A stretch of 64,000 nucleotides of DNA from Acidocella aromatica (GCF_014201825.1 NZ_JACHFJ010000002.1:364053-428052), one strand, 5' to 3'. Positions 26,698 through 37,119 are shown, counted from the first letter of the stretch. Notes: a model not told the origin generated them from the letters alone. Numbers and translations: made by a program.

Positions 26698-29266
26698 CCT
26701 CTTCCAGCACGTAGAGCAGCGCGGGCAGGAAGACGAAGGTCGCCACCAACACCGCCAGAAGGCTCAACAGCAGCAGATCGCCCATGCTAGCCGTGCCGCG
26801 GTCACCCGAGAAGGCCAACGCCCCGAACGCCGTGCCCGTTGTGAGCGCCGAGAACAGCACCGCGTTCGCCGTGGATGAGGCGAGGAAGCGGCGCACCCCG
26901 GCGCGGAAATTCATCACGAAATACACGTTGAACGACACGCCCACGCCCAGCAGCAGCGGCAGCGCGATGATGTTGGCGTAGTTGATATGCAGCCCCACCA
27001 CCCAGGCGAACAGCCCGGTGAGCAGCGCCGAGAGGGCGAGCGTGGCCAGCACCAGCGCGGTATCGCGGATATTGCGGAACACCAGCGCCAAGATGATGGC
27101 GATGGCGGCAAAAGCCAGGATCGCGGCCTCGCGGAAGGAGCCTAGGATCGTCGCCGCGGTGGCGACGGTGGAAACCGCCGGGCCGCCCGCATCAGGCGCG
27201 ATGGCCAGCACGGCCTTGACGAAATGCCTCAGCCCCTTGGTCGTCTGCGCCGCGGCGGAGGGCAGCGCCTCCACCCGCACCCGGCCATCAGGCAGGAACC
27301 AGTCCCGCGCCACCTCTGGCGGCAGGCTCTGCACCGTTATCGGCTGCGCGTTCAGGCTCTCGCTCAGGCGAGTCAGTTCCAGCGGCAGGAAGCGTGTCAC
27401 CGCCGCGTTCATCGCTATTACCCGCTCATCGCTCTCGCCCTGGAGCTGCGCCAGCGTGGCGGCAATGCCCAGCAGCGGCGAGGTCTTGGGCAGCTTGTCC
27501 GCCACGGCCATGATGGCGTCATGCGTCTTGGCCATGGAGGCACGGATATCCTCCACCGAGACCGGCTTGGGCGGGGTGGCGGCCGCCAGCAGCGTCGGCG
27601 CCAGGATGGTCTGCGCCTGAGCCAGCATGGCCAGCTTCTGGTCCTGCTCCTCGGGCACAAAAGTAGCACCGGAGAGCACCTCAGCCACTTCTGGAAGGGC
27701 ACTCAGCTTCTTGGAAAGCTCCCGTGCGCCGTCGAGATTTGGCGCCAGCACATCCGCATAGAACGGATTGGTCGCGGGGTCCGCCAGCAGCGTGCGAATC
27801 GTGCGCATGCTCTCCGTGTTCGGGTCCTTGGTGTCCAACGGGTTCGCGTCGAACCCAACGCGGCCGATGGCAAACCCACCCGCCAGCGCCGCCAGCACGA
27901 ACCCCGCCACCACCACGCGCCGGTGCTTGAGCAGGATATTGTCCATGGCCGCGCCACCCGGCAGCCATACGGGGGCCAGCTCCGCCTTGGGTTTGAACAG
28001 GCGCAGCACGGCGGGCAGGAAGGTGATGGTACAGAAGAAGGCGATGAACATGCCCGCCCCGGCGATCTTCCCCAGCTCCGCCACGCCGACGAAATCGGTG
28101 GGCGCGAAGGCGAAGAAGCCACAGGCCGTGGCCGTGGCCGCAAGCGCGATCTGCGCCCCGGCCTGACGCGCGGTCTCCGGCACGGCGACTTCCGGGTCCG
28201 GCGTGTTGTGCCGGATATCGCGCAACCGCACGCAGTACTGGATGCCGAAATCCACCGCCAAGCCAATGAACAATATGGCGAAGGCCACGGAGATCAGGTT
28301 CATCACCTTCACGAACACGGCGGCGTAAAAAACGGTGAGCGCCAGCCCGAGCAGCAGCGTGAGCAGGATTGGCACGATCAGCCGCCAGGTGCGCAGCGCC
28401 AAATAAAGCCAGAGCGCGATGAGCACCACGGAGATGATGCCACCAAGCACCATCCCCTTGGTCAGCGAGGCGAATTGCTCGTCGGAGAGCGGGATCTGCC
28501 CCGTATAGTCAACGGTGGCGCGGCCGGCTTTCACGTCCGGCAGGTTGGCGGCAATCCGCCGCAGCGCCGCCGTGGCGGCGCCTCCCGGCTGCAGGGAGCT
28601 TTGGTCGAGCTTGGGGTGCATCAGCACAAATTCGGCGTCGCGCTGCCCGGCCGTGCCATCCATGATCAGCGACTGCCAGGAGAGCGGCACCGGATGACCG
28701 TCGGCCGCGGCCTGGAGATTGCGCCCCACCCCGGCCAACGCCTCGGCATAGGGGGAGATATCCGCCCCCGCCTGCACGCCCTGGGCGATCAGCCCCATAC
28801 CGGTGAACAGCCCGCGCGCCGAAGGGTCCGCCGCGAGCTGGCCAAGGAAAGGCTGCGCGGCGACGATGGCGTTCAGCAGCTCCGCCAGCCCCTTGGGAGG
28901 CAGCAGCAGCAGGCCCTCGCGCGAGTAAAACGGCGAACCGCTGGGATAGCTCGAATCGAGAAAATTGGCCTTGTCCGCATTCAGCGCCGCGTTCAGCGCC
29001 GCGGCGGTCTCGGTGGCTTCCTCCGGCGTGGCGGCGCGCACCACGGCCACGATCAGCTTGTCGAATTGCGGGAAATTCTTGCTCTCGCGGATATCCGCCT
29101 GGCGCCACGGCAGCTCCTTGGCGAACAGGTTGTCGGTATCCGTGTCCATGCCCAGATGCTTGGCGCTGTACCAAAGCCCAAACCCGGCCAGCAGCAAAAA
29201 CGCCACCACGACCAAGGCCGCGTTGCGCCGCGCCGTTACGACGATGGCAACAATGATCTTTTGCAA
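26681..29266 (-). CDS. hpnN: Hopanoid-associated RND transporter HpnN (MMPL family)
   Basis: An 861-residue inner-membrane protein with the RND/MMPL layout: one N-terminal segment, a large periplasmic domain, a block of membrane segments (about 280-450), then the same pattern repeated. The TM-block sequences GLAVDFGIQYCVRLRD and LLLGVGVSFNVYFVMNFR are typical of MMPL proteins. Size and pattern fit HpnN, which in Rhodopseudomonas moves hopanoids to the outer membrane (established). The TTG start at 29266 has GGGAG 7 nt upstream and no ATG fits. No other hpn gene is adjacent. Confidence 0.82.
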   Translation of the reverse strand: MQKIIVAIVVTARRNAALVVVAFLLLAGFGLWYSAKHLGMDTDTDNLFAKELPWRQADIRESKNFPQFDKLIVAVVRAATPEEATETAAALNAALNADKANFLDSSYPSGSPFYSREGLLLLPPKGLAELLNAIVAAQPFLGQLAADPSARGLFTGMGLIAQGVQAGADISPYAEALAGVGRNLQAAADGHPVPLSWQSLIMDGTAGQRDAEFVLMHPKLDQSSLQPGGAATAALRRIAANLPDVKAGRATVDYTGQIPLSDEQFASLTKGMVLGGIISVVLIALWLYLALRTWRLIVPILLTLLLGLALTVFYAAVFVKVMNLISVAFAILFIGLAVDFGIQYCVRLRDIRHNTPDPEVAVPETARQAGAQIALAATATACGFFAFAPTDFVGVAELGKIAGAGMFIAFFCTITFLPAVLRLFKPKAELAPVWLPGGAAMDNILLKHRRVVVAGFVLAALAGGFAIGRVGFDANPLDTKDPNTESMRTIRTLLADPATNPFYADVLAPNLDGARELSKKLSALPEVAEVLSGATFVPEEQDQKLAMLAQAQTILAPTLLAAATPPKPVSVEDIRASMAKTHDAIMAVADKLPKTSPLLGIAATLAQLQGESDERVIAMNAAVTRFLPLELTRLSESLNAQPITVQSLPPEVARDWFLPDGRVRVEALPSAAAQTTKGLRHFVKAVLAIAPDAGGPAVSTVATAATILGSFREAAILAFAAIAIILALVFRNIRDTALVLATLALSALLTGLFAWVVGLHINYANIIALPLLLGVGVSFNVYFVMNFRAGVRRFLASSTANAVLFSALTTGTAFGALAFSGDRGTASMGDLLLLSLLAVLVATFVFLPALLYVLEEDAGQA

Positions 29267-29311
29267 ATTGGGGCTCCCTGGGTCGTTTATATTCTAATTA
29301 CGGCCGGACGG

Positions 29312-29620
29312 CTAGAAAGCCATCCCCGCCATTGCGAGCCGCCCGTAAATATCCGCAAGCACCATCTGCAGTGCCTGGAGCAGCAGAATCGCCACCACCG
29401 GCGAGATATCGACATTGCCCAGATACGGCAGGAAGCGCCGAATCGGGCGCAGCACCGGCTCGGTGAGCTTGTTCAGGAAATCCGCCACCGAATAGACGAT
29501 CTGGTTACGCGGATTTGCCACGCCGAAAGCTATGAGAATGCTCATCACCGCAGCGGCGATGATGGCGAGGATCATCAGGTGGATCAGCTCACCCGCCAGC
29601 CAGAAGATCGCGGAAATCAT
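29312..29620 (-). CDS. YggT family membrane protein
   Basis: A 102-residue integral membrane protein of the YggT family (two hydrophobic halves, LTEPVLRPIRRFLP in the middle, DISPVVAILLLQAL). ATG 29620 has GAGG about 8 nt upstream; an upstream TTG would add four residues. The family has been linked to cell-envelope and osmotic functions, but the role is not settled. It precedes the HpnN-like gene by 45 nt. Confidence 0.88.
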   Translation of the reverse strand: MISAIFWLAGELIHLMILAIIAAAVMSILIAFGVANPRNQIVYSVADFLNKLTEPVLRPIRRFLPYLGNVDISPVVAILLLQALQMVLADIYGRLAMAGMAF

Positions 29621-29745
29621 GGTTTGCCTCAAAAAATGCGCGCGGCCCGTAAGTACCGGTGGAACTTTGCGCTGGCAATGTTGACTTCTCTCTCAAGATG
29701 CGCGAAACGCCGCCCCCACATGGACCCTGAACAATGTTCACGGCC

Positions 29746-29821
<76 letters not shown>

Positions 29822-29951
29822 TGAAGCCTCAAAAATTGTTTGGAAATTCGCTCTGGGGAGCCGCATGGTGGTGTTTTTTGAACACCGGTTATGTGAGCCC
29901 GTTGGCGCGCACTCGCAACTACAGAAAAACGCCTCCAGAGTAGAATTTATA

Positions 29952-31247
29952 ATGTCCGATCCCACCAGAGACGCCGCCTTTTCCCTGCTGCAAGCGGTGC
30001 TCACGCGCCATTCCCTGCTGGATGCCGCACTGGATGCCCTGCCCGCCATCGAACCGCGCGACCGTGCCGCCGCGCACCGCCTGGCCGCCTGCGTGCTGCG
30101 CCATGCCGGCACGCTGGACGCGGTGCTGGAGCCCTTCCTGCGCCGCGAGCCGCCGCCCGCCGTGCGCAACATATTGCGCCTGGGTGCCGCCGCCTTCCTG
30201 TTCCTGGAAACTCCGCCCCATGCCGCCGTGGGCACGGCGGTCGATCTGGCGCGCAGCAAAAAGCTGGAACCCTTCGCCGGGCTGATCAACGCCGTGCTGC
30301 GCAAGGTGGTGGCGCATGGCGCGGCCGAGCTGGAAGAGCTGGACATGCCGCGCCTGGACACCCCTGCCTGGGCCTGGAGCGCCTGGGGCAAGGATGCGCG
30401 GGCCATCGCCGAGGCGCACGCGCATGAGGCGCCGCTGGATGTCTCCGCCATGCCCGGCTTCACACCCGAGGGCGGCGAGCCCCTGCCCACCGGCTCCTTC
30501 CGCTTTCCCGCCGGCACGCCCGTGGCCGAGCTCCCCGGCTTTGCCGAAGGCAAGGTCTGGGTGCAGGACGCCGCCGCCGCCCTGCCCGCCAAGCTACTCG
30601 CCCCCAAGCCCGGCGAGCGCGTGCTCGATCTCTGCGCCGCCCCGGGCGGCAAGACCGCGCAGCTCGCCGCTCTGGGCGCGCGCGTCACCGCCGTGGAGCG
30701 TGACAAATCCCGCATGGCCACGCTCACCGGCAACCTCAAGCGCCTCAACCTGGCGGCGGAGACAATTGTGGCCGATGCCCGCAAATGGCGCCCGGCGGAA
30801 CCATTCCCAGCCATATTGCTGGACGCCCCGTGCAGCGCCACCGGCACCGCGCGCCGCCACCCTGAGCTCTTGCACCTGCGCAAGCCCATGGATTTTGCCT
30901 CCGTGACCGCCCTGCAAGACAAGCTGCTGGATGCGGCGGCTGAAATGCTCGCCCCCGGCGGAAGACTGATCTACGCCGTATGCTCCCTGCAACCCGAGGA
31001 AGGGGCTGCGCGAATCGACGCCGCCTGCACCCGGCTCGGCCTGAAGCGAGAACCGCTCTCCCTGCCCGCGCTGCCCGAGGCGGTAACGCCCCAGGGCGAT
31101 GTCCGCACCCATCCCGGTATGGGCATGGACGGCTTCTTCATCGCCCGGTTGGTGAAACCCTCGGCGCACAAGGCGGAGGAAGAGGTGGAATGCGCCTCCC
31201 CGCCATGTTTGGCGCGGGAGCTTGATCCGGCTTACCGCGACGCATAG
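29952..31247 (+). CDS. rsmB: 16S rRNA (cytosine-967-C5) methyltransferase
   Basis: A SAM-dependent m5C methyltransferase of the small-subunit rRNA. The 431-residue protein joins an N-terminal NusB-like RNA-binding domain (about 1-130) to a Rossmann methyltransferase with VLDLCAAPGGKTAQLA, the motif-IV cysteine in LDAPCSATGTARRHPEL and the second catalytic cysteine in YAVCSLQPEEG. ATG 29952 gives the normal N-terminus MSDPTRDAAFSLL. Last residues beyond FIARLVKP are extra. Confidence 0.92.
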   Translation: MSDPTRDAAFSLLQAVLTRHSLLDAALDALPAIEPRDRAAAHRLAACVLRHAGTLDAVLEPFLRREPPPAVRNILRLGAAAFLFLETPPHAAVGTAVDLARSKKLEPFAGLINAVLRKVVAHGAAELEELDMPRLDTPAWAWSAWGKDARAIAEAHAHEAPLDVSAMPGFTPEGGEPLPTGSFRFPAGTPVAELPGFAEGKVWVQDAAAALPAKLLAPKPGERVLDLCAAPGGKTAQLAALGARVTAVERDKSRMATLTGNLKRLNLAAETIVADARKWRPAEPFPAILLDAPCSATGTARRHPELLHLRKPMDFASVTALQDKLLDAAAEMLAPGGRLIYAVCSLQPEEGAARIDAACTRLGLKREPLSLPALPEAVTPQGDVRTHPGMGMDGFFIARLVKPSAHKAEEEVECASPPCLARELDPAYRDA

Positions 31248-31298
31248 CGCGCGAACCCGCTTGTGGTTTGCCCCGGGGCTTGGTTACAAACACGCACC

Positions 31299-32003
31299 AT
31301 GACCACAGCCCCGAATCGTACGCTCATCGCCCCTTCCCTCCTCGCCGCTGATTTCGCGCGGCTGGGCGAGGAAACCCGCGCCGTGGAACAGGCCGGGGCG
31401 GACTGGCTGCATCTGGACGTGATGGACGGGCATTTCGTGCCCAACATCACCTTCGGCCCGTTGGTGGTGAAAGCACTGCGCCAGCACACCACGATGCCCA
31501 TGGACGTGCATCTGATGATCGCGCCCGCCGACCCGTATATCGTCGCCTTCGCCGAGGCCGGGGCGGACAACATCTCCGTCCACCCCGAATCGGGGCCGCA
31601 TCTGCACCGCACGCTCCAGCTCATCCGCTCGCTCGGCAAAAAGGCGGGCGTGGTGCTCAACCCCGCCACCCCGGTGCAGACGGTTGAGAACGTACTCGAC
31701 CTGGCCGACATCATCATGGTGATGACCGTGAACCCCGGCTTCGGCGGGCAGGCCTTCCTGGCCTCGCAACTGCCTAAAATCGCCCGCCTGCGCGAGATGA
31801 TCGACGAGACCGGGCGAGACATCGTCTTGCAAATCGACGGCGGCATCACGCCCAAGACCGCGCCGCTGGTGCTGGAAGCCGGGGCTGACTGCCTGATTGC
31901 CGGAACCGCCGTGTACGGCGCGCCGGACTACGCCGCCGCCATCGCAGCGCTTCGCGCCACCGGCCCCCGTCCGGTACAAGCCCCCCTGGTCAGCGGCGGA
32001 TGA
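31299..32003 (+). CDS. rpe: Ribulose-phosphate 3-epimerase
   Basis: A pentose-phosphate enzyme (ribulose-5-P to xylulose-5-P). The 234-residue TIM barrel has [47 protein letters not shown] and QIDGGI, covering the metal and substrate sites. ATG 31299 is chosen over an upstream GTG-type frame. It overlaps the heparinase-like gene as ATGA. Confidence 0.96.
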   Translation: MTTAPNRTLIAPSLLAADFARLGEETRAVEQAGADWLHLDVMDGHFVPNITFGPLVVKALRQHTTMPMDVHLMIAPADPYIVAFAEAGADNISVHPESGPHLHRTLQLIRSLGKKAGVVLNPATPVQTVENVLDLADIIMVMTVNPGFGGQAFLASQLPKIARLREMIDETGRDIVLQIDGGITPKTAPLVLEAGADCLIAGTAVYGAPDYAAAIAALRATGPRPVQAPLVSGG

Positions 32004-33604
32004 GCGAGAGCGGCAAGCGCCCCAACAACTTCGGGCGGCAGGCGCGCGGCCTGCTGAGCCGGTTGCAGAACCTGCGCACCACCCAGGCGCCGGATGCCCC
32101 GGCGCTCAGCCTGCGCGACCCCTGGCCGGGCGATCCACGCCGGGGGGCGCGGCTGGTCAAGGCCGAGTTGGATTTCGGCGGTGCCGTGCTGGCCATGCCG
32201 GCGGACATCTTCGTGGCCGTGAATGCCACGCCACTGCTGCGCGCGCATCTGCACGGCTTTACTTGGCTGCGCGACCTGCGCGCTTTGGGCACCGACGCCG
32301 CCCGCTCCCGCGCCCGCGCTTTGGTCTCCGATTTCATGGACACCCACCCGCTGGACGCCCGCGCCAACACGCCGGACATCACCGGCGCGCGCCTCGCCGC
32401 TTGGCTTGGACATTACGATTTTTTCGCCGCCTCGGCCGATGACGATTTTCGCCAGCGGCTGATGCACCGTCTGGTGCAGGATGCCCGCAACCTCGCCGCC
32501 GCGCTGCCGCCCGAGTTGCTGGACCAGCGGGCGCTGACCGCACTCAAGGGGCTGGCCGCCGCCTCCATCGCCATGCCGGAGCATGTGCCCTTCCTGCAGC
32601 GCGTGCTGAAATTCCTGCCGCCCGAGCTGGCCCGCCAGTTCTTCGCCGATGGCTGCCATGTCGAGCGCAGCCCGGCGGCACATCTGGCCGCGTTGCAGGA
32701 TCTGACCGAACTGCGCGCCTTGCTGCAGGTGGCCAATGTGCCGCCACCGCCGGAGCTCCTCACCACCATAGACCGCGCCGCCGCCGCCATGCGGAGCCTG
32801 CGCCACGGCGATGGGGGGCTGGCGCTCTTAAACGGCGCCAAGGAGGAGCTGCCCAGCCTCATCGACCTTGTGCTCGCCCAGGCCGGGCGCGCGCGCGGCG
32901 CGCTGGCACAGCTTTCCGCCTGCGGGCTGTACCGCATCGCCGCCGCCAAATCGCTGCTGTTCATCGATGCCGGGCCGCCCGCCGCCCCGGGGCTGGACCG
33001 CTTCGCCCATGCCGGCACGCTGGGCTTCGAGTTCTCCTATGGCAAGGAGCGTATCATCGTGAACTGCGGCGCCGCCCCGGCGCTGCTTGGCGAATGGTCG
33101 GCGGCGCTTCGCGGCACGGCGGCGCATTCCACCCTCACCATCGCCGACGTCTCCTCCGCCGAAGTGCGCGAGACCGGCCTCGGCCGCCGCCCGGCGCATG
33201 TGCACGCCTCCCGGCAGGATTACGGCGGGGCACACTGGGTCGAAGCCAATCATGACGGCTGGGGCAAGCTGTTCGGGGCCACTCATCACCGCCGCCTGGT
33301 GCTCACCGAAACCGGGGACGAGTTGCAGGGGGAAGATCTGATCGAGGCCAAGAGCCCGCAGCCCTTCACCATCCGCTTCCATCTGCACCCCAACGTCACC
33401 GCCAGCCTGCAGCAGGACAACGAGGCCGTGCTGCTGCGCACGCCGGGCGGGCTGGGCTTCCGCCTGCGGACCGAGGACGTTCCCATCCGCATCGAGGAAA
33501 GCGTGTATTTCGGCCAGTCAGAGCCGCGCCGGGCCGAGCAGATCGTGCTCGCCGGGCATCAGGACGGGCCGCAGCACGTGAAATGGACCATCACAAGGAT
33601 CTGA
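32000..33604 (+). CDS. Heparinase II/III family protein
   Basis: A 534-residue protein with an alpha-helical N-terminal half and a beta-rich C-terminal heparinase II/III-like domain containing [18 protein letters not shown] and [18 protein letters not shown]. The family contains polysaccharide lyases, but the widespread alphaproteobacterial members next to rsmB and purH have no proven substrate; a role with cell-surface or cell-wall glycan is inference. No signal peptide is seen. Coupled to rpe. Confidence 0.85.
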   Translation: MSESGKRPNNFGRQARGLLSRLQNLRTTQAPDAPALSLRDPWPGDPRRGARLVKAELDFGGAVLAMPADIFVAVNATPLLRAHLHGFTWLRDLRALGTDAARSRARALVSDFMDTHPLDARANTPDITGARLAAWLGHYDFFAASADDDFRQRLMHRLVQDARNLAAALPPELLDQRALTALKGLAAASIAMPEHVPFLQRVLKFLPPELARQFFADGCHVERSPAAHLAALQDLTELRALLQVANVPPPPELLTTIDRAAAAMRSLRHGDGGLALLNGAKEELPSLIDLVLAQAGRARGALAQLSACGLYRIAAAKSLLFIDAGPPAAPGLDRFAHAGTLGFEFSYGKERIIVNCGAAPALLGEWSAALRGTAAHSTLTIADVSSAEVRETGLGRRPAHVHASRQDYGGAHWVEANHDGWGKLFGATHHRRLVLTETGDELQGEDLIEAKSPQPFTIRFHLHPNVTASLQQDNEAVLLRTPGGLGFRLRTEDVPIRIEESVYFGQSEPRRAEQIVLAGHQDGPQHVKWTITRI

Positions 33605-33608
33605 CACC

Positions 33609-34622
33609 ATGCGCGTATTGTTGACGGGCGGAGCCGGCTATATCGGCTCGCATACGGCGGCGGTCCTGGCCGCGCGCGGGCACCAGGTCGTCATTCTCGA
33701 CAATTTCGCCAATGCCGAACGCGACGTGCCCGAGCGCCTCGTCAAACTCACCGGGCAACAAATGCCGGTCATCGAGGCCGATATCCGCGACACGGCGGCG
33801 GTGAGCGCGGCGCTGAGGGCGCATCCGGTGGACGCGGTAATCCATTTCGCGGCGCTGAAGGCGGTGGGCGAATCCGAGGCCGACCCGCTGCTGTATTACG
33901 ACATGAATATCATCGGCACGATCCGCCTCCTGCAAGCCATGCAGGAGGCCGGGGTGGCGCGCATCGTGTTCTCCTCCTCGGCCACCGTGTATGGCCAGCC
34001 GGACAGCTCGCCCATATTGGAGGACGCGCCGACGCGGGTGGAGAACATCTATGGCCGTACCAAGCTGGTGATGGAGGATCTGATCCGCGACCTCGCCCGC
34101 ACCGGCAAGCTGAAGGCCGCCGCCAATCTGCGCTATTTCAACCCCGTGGGGGCGCATCCGAGCGCCGTGATCGGTGAAACCCCGCGCGGCGTGCCCAACA
34201 ATCTGATGCCCTACGTGACGCAGGTGGCCACCGGCCAGCGCCCGCATCTCAACGTGTTCGGCAACGACTACGACACGCCCGACGGCACCGGCGTGCGCGA
34301 TTACATCCACGTCATGGACCTCGCCGAGGCCCATGCCCTGGCGCTGGAGCATATTTGCGCGAATGATGTCTCGCTCACCGTCAATCTCGGCACCGGCGAC
34401 GGCACCTCCGTGCTGCAACTGGTGAAAGCCTTCGAGACCGCCACGGGGCGGGAAATCCCACTGGTCATCGCCCCACGCCGCCCGGGCGATGTCGCCTCCT
34501 ATTACGCCAACCCGGCTTTGGCGGAGGCCACCTTTGGCTGGAAGGCGAAGCTGAACGTAGAGGATATGTGCCGCGATTCCTGGCGCTGGCAGGCCAGGCG
34601 CGACGGCATCAACGACATCTGA
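33609..34622 (+). CDS. galE: UDP-glucose 4-epimerase
   Basis: Interconverts UDP-glucose and UDP-galactose for surface glycans. The 337-residue extended SDR has GGAGYIGS (7-14), Ser124 in FSSSATVYG, Tyr148 and Lys152 (IYGRTK), RYFNPVGAHPS and GTGVRDYIHVMDLA. It begins 4 nt after the heparinase-like gene and its stop abuts the stop of the convergent lipoprotein gene with no intervening base. Confidence 0.96.
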   Translation: MRVLLTGGAGYIGSHTAAVLAARGHQVVILDNFANAERDVPERLVKLTGQQMPVIEADIRDTAAVSAALRAHPVDAVIHFAALKAVGESEADPLLYYDMNIIGTIRLLQAMQEAGVARIVFSSSATVYGQPDSSPILEDAPTRVENIYGRTKLVMEDLIRDLARTGKLKAAANLRYFNPVGAHPSAVIGETPRGVPNNLMPYVTQVATGQRPHLNVFGNDYDTPDGTGVRDYIHVMDLAEAHALALEHICANDVSLTVNLGTGDGTSVLQLVKAFETATGREIPLVIAPRRPGDVASYYANPALAEATFGWKAKLNVEDMCRDSWRWQARRDGINDI

Positions 34623-35342
34623 TTATTGCACGGCCGAGGCGGGCAGCCAGCCCTTGGCCACCGCATAATCGGCGATCTGCTTGGCCAGCGCGTCCGCAAG
34701 ATGCCCAGCATTCATTGCCTCATCGCTCCCGCGCAGCACGCTGCTGCCATGGGTCGCGGCGGTTGTGGCTCCTGCGGTCGCCAGCGTTCCCGCCGCCGCC
34801 CCCACCCCCATCGTCTCCGCCGCGCCGGGCATCTGACCGCTATCGGCGCTACCGGCGAAGGTTTGGAGCAGCTCGGGGTTCCCCGGATCGTTGACGTAAT
34901 AAAGCTCGGTGCTGGCCGTCACGCTGCTCTTGCCCGCCCCCAGGCCCAGCAGCAAACGGCGCCGCTTGTTCCCCTGGTCCACCGATAATATGCGCCCTCG
35001 CACCACCAGCACGCCGTGCGGCTGCGCCATGCTCGCGGGTTCGCGGAGCGTGTGCAGACCGTAGCCCTGGAGTTTCGCGGTCAGTTCCTCGGCCAACGCC
35101 TGCTGCGCATCCTGCGCCGCCTGCGCTCGCCGCGCCGCCTCCGATAGCCCTTGTTGTGCTGCCGCGCGCTCGGCGGGCGGGCTGGTGTCGAGCGTCACTT
35201 CGTTGGGAGAGACCACAAAATCGGTAACGACGACCTCGGCCGGTGGCGGCAGCGCGCCCGTGGCCAGCGTTTCCGTGGTTTGCACATGCCCGTGCGCACA
35301 GCCCACCAGCGCGAGAACCGACAATAACATAATACGCTTCAT
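34623..35342 (-). CDS. DUF4410 family lipoprotein
   Basis: A 239-residue predicted lipoprotein: lipobox LVGC with Cys15, then a domain with VVVTDFVVSPNEV and VLVVRGRILSVDQGNKRRRLLLGLGAGKS-type sequence, which fits DUF4410 (family knowledge). The C-terminal part is a Gly/Ala-rich hydrophobic stretch that could be a glycine-zipper region. Function unknown. It interrupts a series of plus-strand genes. Confidence 0.75.
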   Translation of the reverse strand: MKRIMLLSVLALVGCAHGHVQTTETLATGALPPPAEVVVTDFVVSPNEVTLDTSPPAERAAAQQGLSEAARRAQAAQDAQQALAEELTAKLQGYGLHTLREPASMAQPHGVLVVRGRILSVDQGNKRRRLLLGLGAGKSSVTASTELYYVNDPGNPELLQTFAGSADSGQMPGAAETMGVGAAAGTLATAGATTAATHGSSVLRGSDEAMNAGHLADALAKQIADYAVAKGWLPASAVQ

Positions 35343-35447
35343 GAACGTCTCTCCAAGCCATCCGGCGGCAGAATAGCCGGGAGGGATGTCGTTGTCTTAT
35401 AAAAACAGTTGTTTGGCTGGCGTCCGACTTTGCTCTAAACCCCGATC

Positions 35448-36590
35448 ATGCCTGCCGCTCCCCGCACCCTGGTCTTTATACTCATGGAGGACTGGTTCTT
35501 CGCCTCACATTTCTGGGCGCGCGGGCTGGCGGCCAAACAGGCCGGATGGCGGGTGGTGCTGATCGCGCGGGAGAGCGAGGCGGCGCGGCGGATCGAGGCT
35601 TCGGGCATCGAATTCTATCCCGCCGCTCTCAACCGCCGCCGCCTCAACCCTTTCAAGGAGCTGGCCGTGGCGTGGCAACTCGCCCAGCTGTATCGGCGGA
35701 TCAGGCCGGACCTCGTGCATCACATCGCGCTCAAGCCGATTATCCTTGGCGGGCTGGCGGCAAGGCTGGCGGGGGTGAGGAGCGTCATCAACGCCCCCAT
35801 CGGGCTGGGCTTCGTGTTTTCCTCGCACAAGTTACTCGCCCGCGTGCTGCGTCCGCTGGTGCGGCTCGCCTTGCGCGCCACGCTGGCGCCGCACCATGGC
35901 GTGGTCATCTTCGAGAACCCCGACGACCGGGATGTGCTAGCGAACGCCGGACTGGTGCCGCCCGAGGCCACGCTGGTGATCCGCGGCGCCGGGGTGGACA
36001 CGGCCAAATTCACCCCCACCCCTGAACCGCCTGCCCCAGTGCGCATCCTGCTCGCCGCCCGGATGATCCGCGAGAAAGGCATCCCCGATTTCGTCGCGGC
36101 GGCGCGGTTACTGTGCGGCAAAGCCGAGTTCCTGCTCGCGGGCGCGCCGGATGCAGGCAACCCGGACAGCCTCACCGAAGCCGAACTGCGCGGTTTCGAG
36201 GCCGAGGGCGTGGTACGCTGGCTGGGGCCGGTGGCTGATGTCGCCGCCCTTCTGGCGAGCGTGCACGTCTTCTGCCTGCCCTCCACTTACCGCGAGGGCC
36301 TGCCCAAGGCGGTGCTGGAGGCGATGTCCTCAGGCAAGCCCGTGGTGGCAACCAACATCCCCGGTTGCCGCGAGGCGGTGGTGGATGGCGAGACTGGCTA
36401 TCTCGTGCCGCCCCGCGCACCGGACGCCCTCGCCGCGGCGCTGGAGCGGCTGATTGCCAGCCCGGAGCTGCGCGCGCGCATGGGGGCCGCCGGACGGCGG
36501 CGGGTGGAGGAGAATTTTTCCGATGCCATCATCTGCGCCGCCACGCTGAAGGTGTATGACAGCCTCGTTCCCTCACGGAGTGCCGCATGA
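35448..36590 (+). CDS. Glycosyltransferase family 4 protein
   Basis: A 380-residue GT-B glycosyltransferase, probably cytosolic or membrane-associated. The C-terminal nucleotide-sugar half has AARMIREKGIPDFVAAARLL and the acceptor-type EX7E motif in YREGLPKAVLEAMSSGKPVV. The N-terminal half contains PDLVHHIALKPIILGGLAAR. It probably builds exopolysaccharide or LPS; with galE nearby a surface-glycan role is plausible (inference). Overlaps creA by 4 nt. Confidence 0.88.
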   Translation: MPAAPRTLVFILMEDWFFASHFWARGLAAKQAGWRVVLIARESEAARRIEASGIEFYPAALNRRRLNPFKELAVAWQLAQLYRRIRPDLVHHIALKPIILGGLAARLAGVRSVINAPIGLGFVFSSHKLLARVLRPLVRLALRATLAPHHGVVIFENPDDRDVLANAGLVPPEATLVIRGAGVDTAKFTPTPEPPAPVRILLAARMIREKGIPDFVAAARLLCGKAEFLLAGAPDAGNPDSLTEAELRGFEAEGVVRWLGPVADVAALLASVHVFCLPSTYREGLPKAVLEAMSSGKPVVATNIPGCREAVVDGETGYLVPPRAPDALAAALERLIASPELRARMGAAGRRRVEENFSDAIICAATLKVYDSLVPSRSAA

Positions 36591-37072
36591 AAAAGTTCCT
36601 CGTCAGCCTGGGTGCCGCCATCGCGATCATCCTGATCCTGTTCCTGCTCTTCGTCTTTGGCCCGTTCGGCGGGCGCAGCAGCGAGGAGATCGGCGCGGTG
36701 AACACCAATTTCCGCCTGTTCGGCTCCAACGACAAAGTGCTGGTCCAGCGCTTCGACGACCCGAAGGTGGCCAATGTCTCGTGCTATGCCTCCTTCGCGC
36801 AGACCGGCGGCGTGGCGGGCAGCGTGGGCGTGGCGGAGGACCCAAGCCAGTTCGCGCTCAACTGCATCAAACACGGGCCGGTGAGCATCCCGGCCGATCT
36901 GCCGGACCAGGAGCAGATGGGCTCCATCTCCGCCTCGCTACTGTTCAAGCACTTTATCATCACCCGCATGGTGGACCGCCAGACCAACACGCTGGTCTAT
37001 GTGCTCATCAGCACCAAGCTTCTGCATGGCTCCCCTGCGAACGCAGTGTCGGCGGTGCCCGCGGGAAACTAA
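36587..37072 (+). CDS. creA: CreA family protein
   Basis: A 161-residue protein with one N-terminal membrane segment (about residues 7-25) and a periplasmic CreA domain. Markers are RFDDPKVANVSCYASFAQTG, VAEDPSQFALNC, SLLFKHFIITRMVD and NTLVYVLISTKLLHGSP. The family name comes from the E. coli creABCD operon; CreA itself has no proven biochemical role. No creBCD genes are near. Coupled to the glycosyltransferase by ATGA. Confidence 0.82.
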   Translation: MKKFLVSLGAAIAIILILFLLFVFGPFGGRSSEEIGAVNTNFRLFGSNDKVLVQRFDDPKVANVSCYASFAQTGGVAGSVGVAEDPSQFALNCIKHGPVSIPADLPDQEQMGSISASLLFKHFIITRMVDRQTNTLVYVLISTKLLHGSPANAVSAVPAGN

Positions 37073-37119
37073 GGCGCCGCCTTGCATCCCCGCCCCCGCC
37101 ATGCCAAACGCCGCCTCAT

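Noticed and set aside
35405..35430. Sigma-54-like TGGC...TTGC spacing upstream of the GT4 gene
   Set aside because: The distance between the GG and GC elements is wrong for a -24/-12 promoter.
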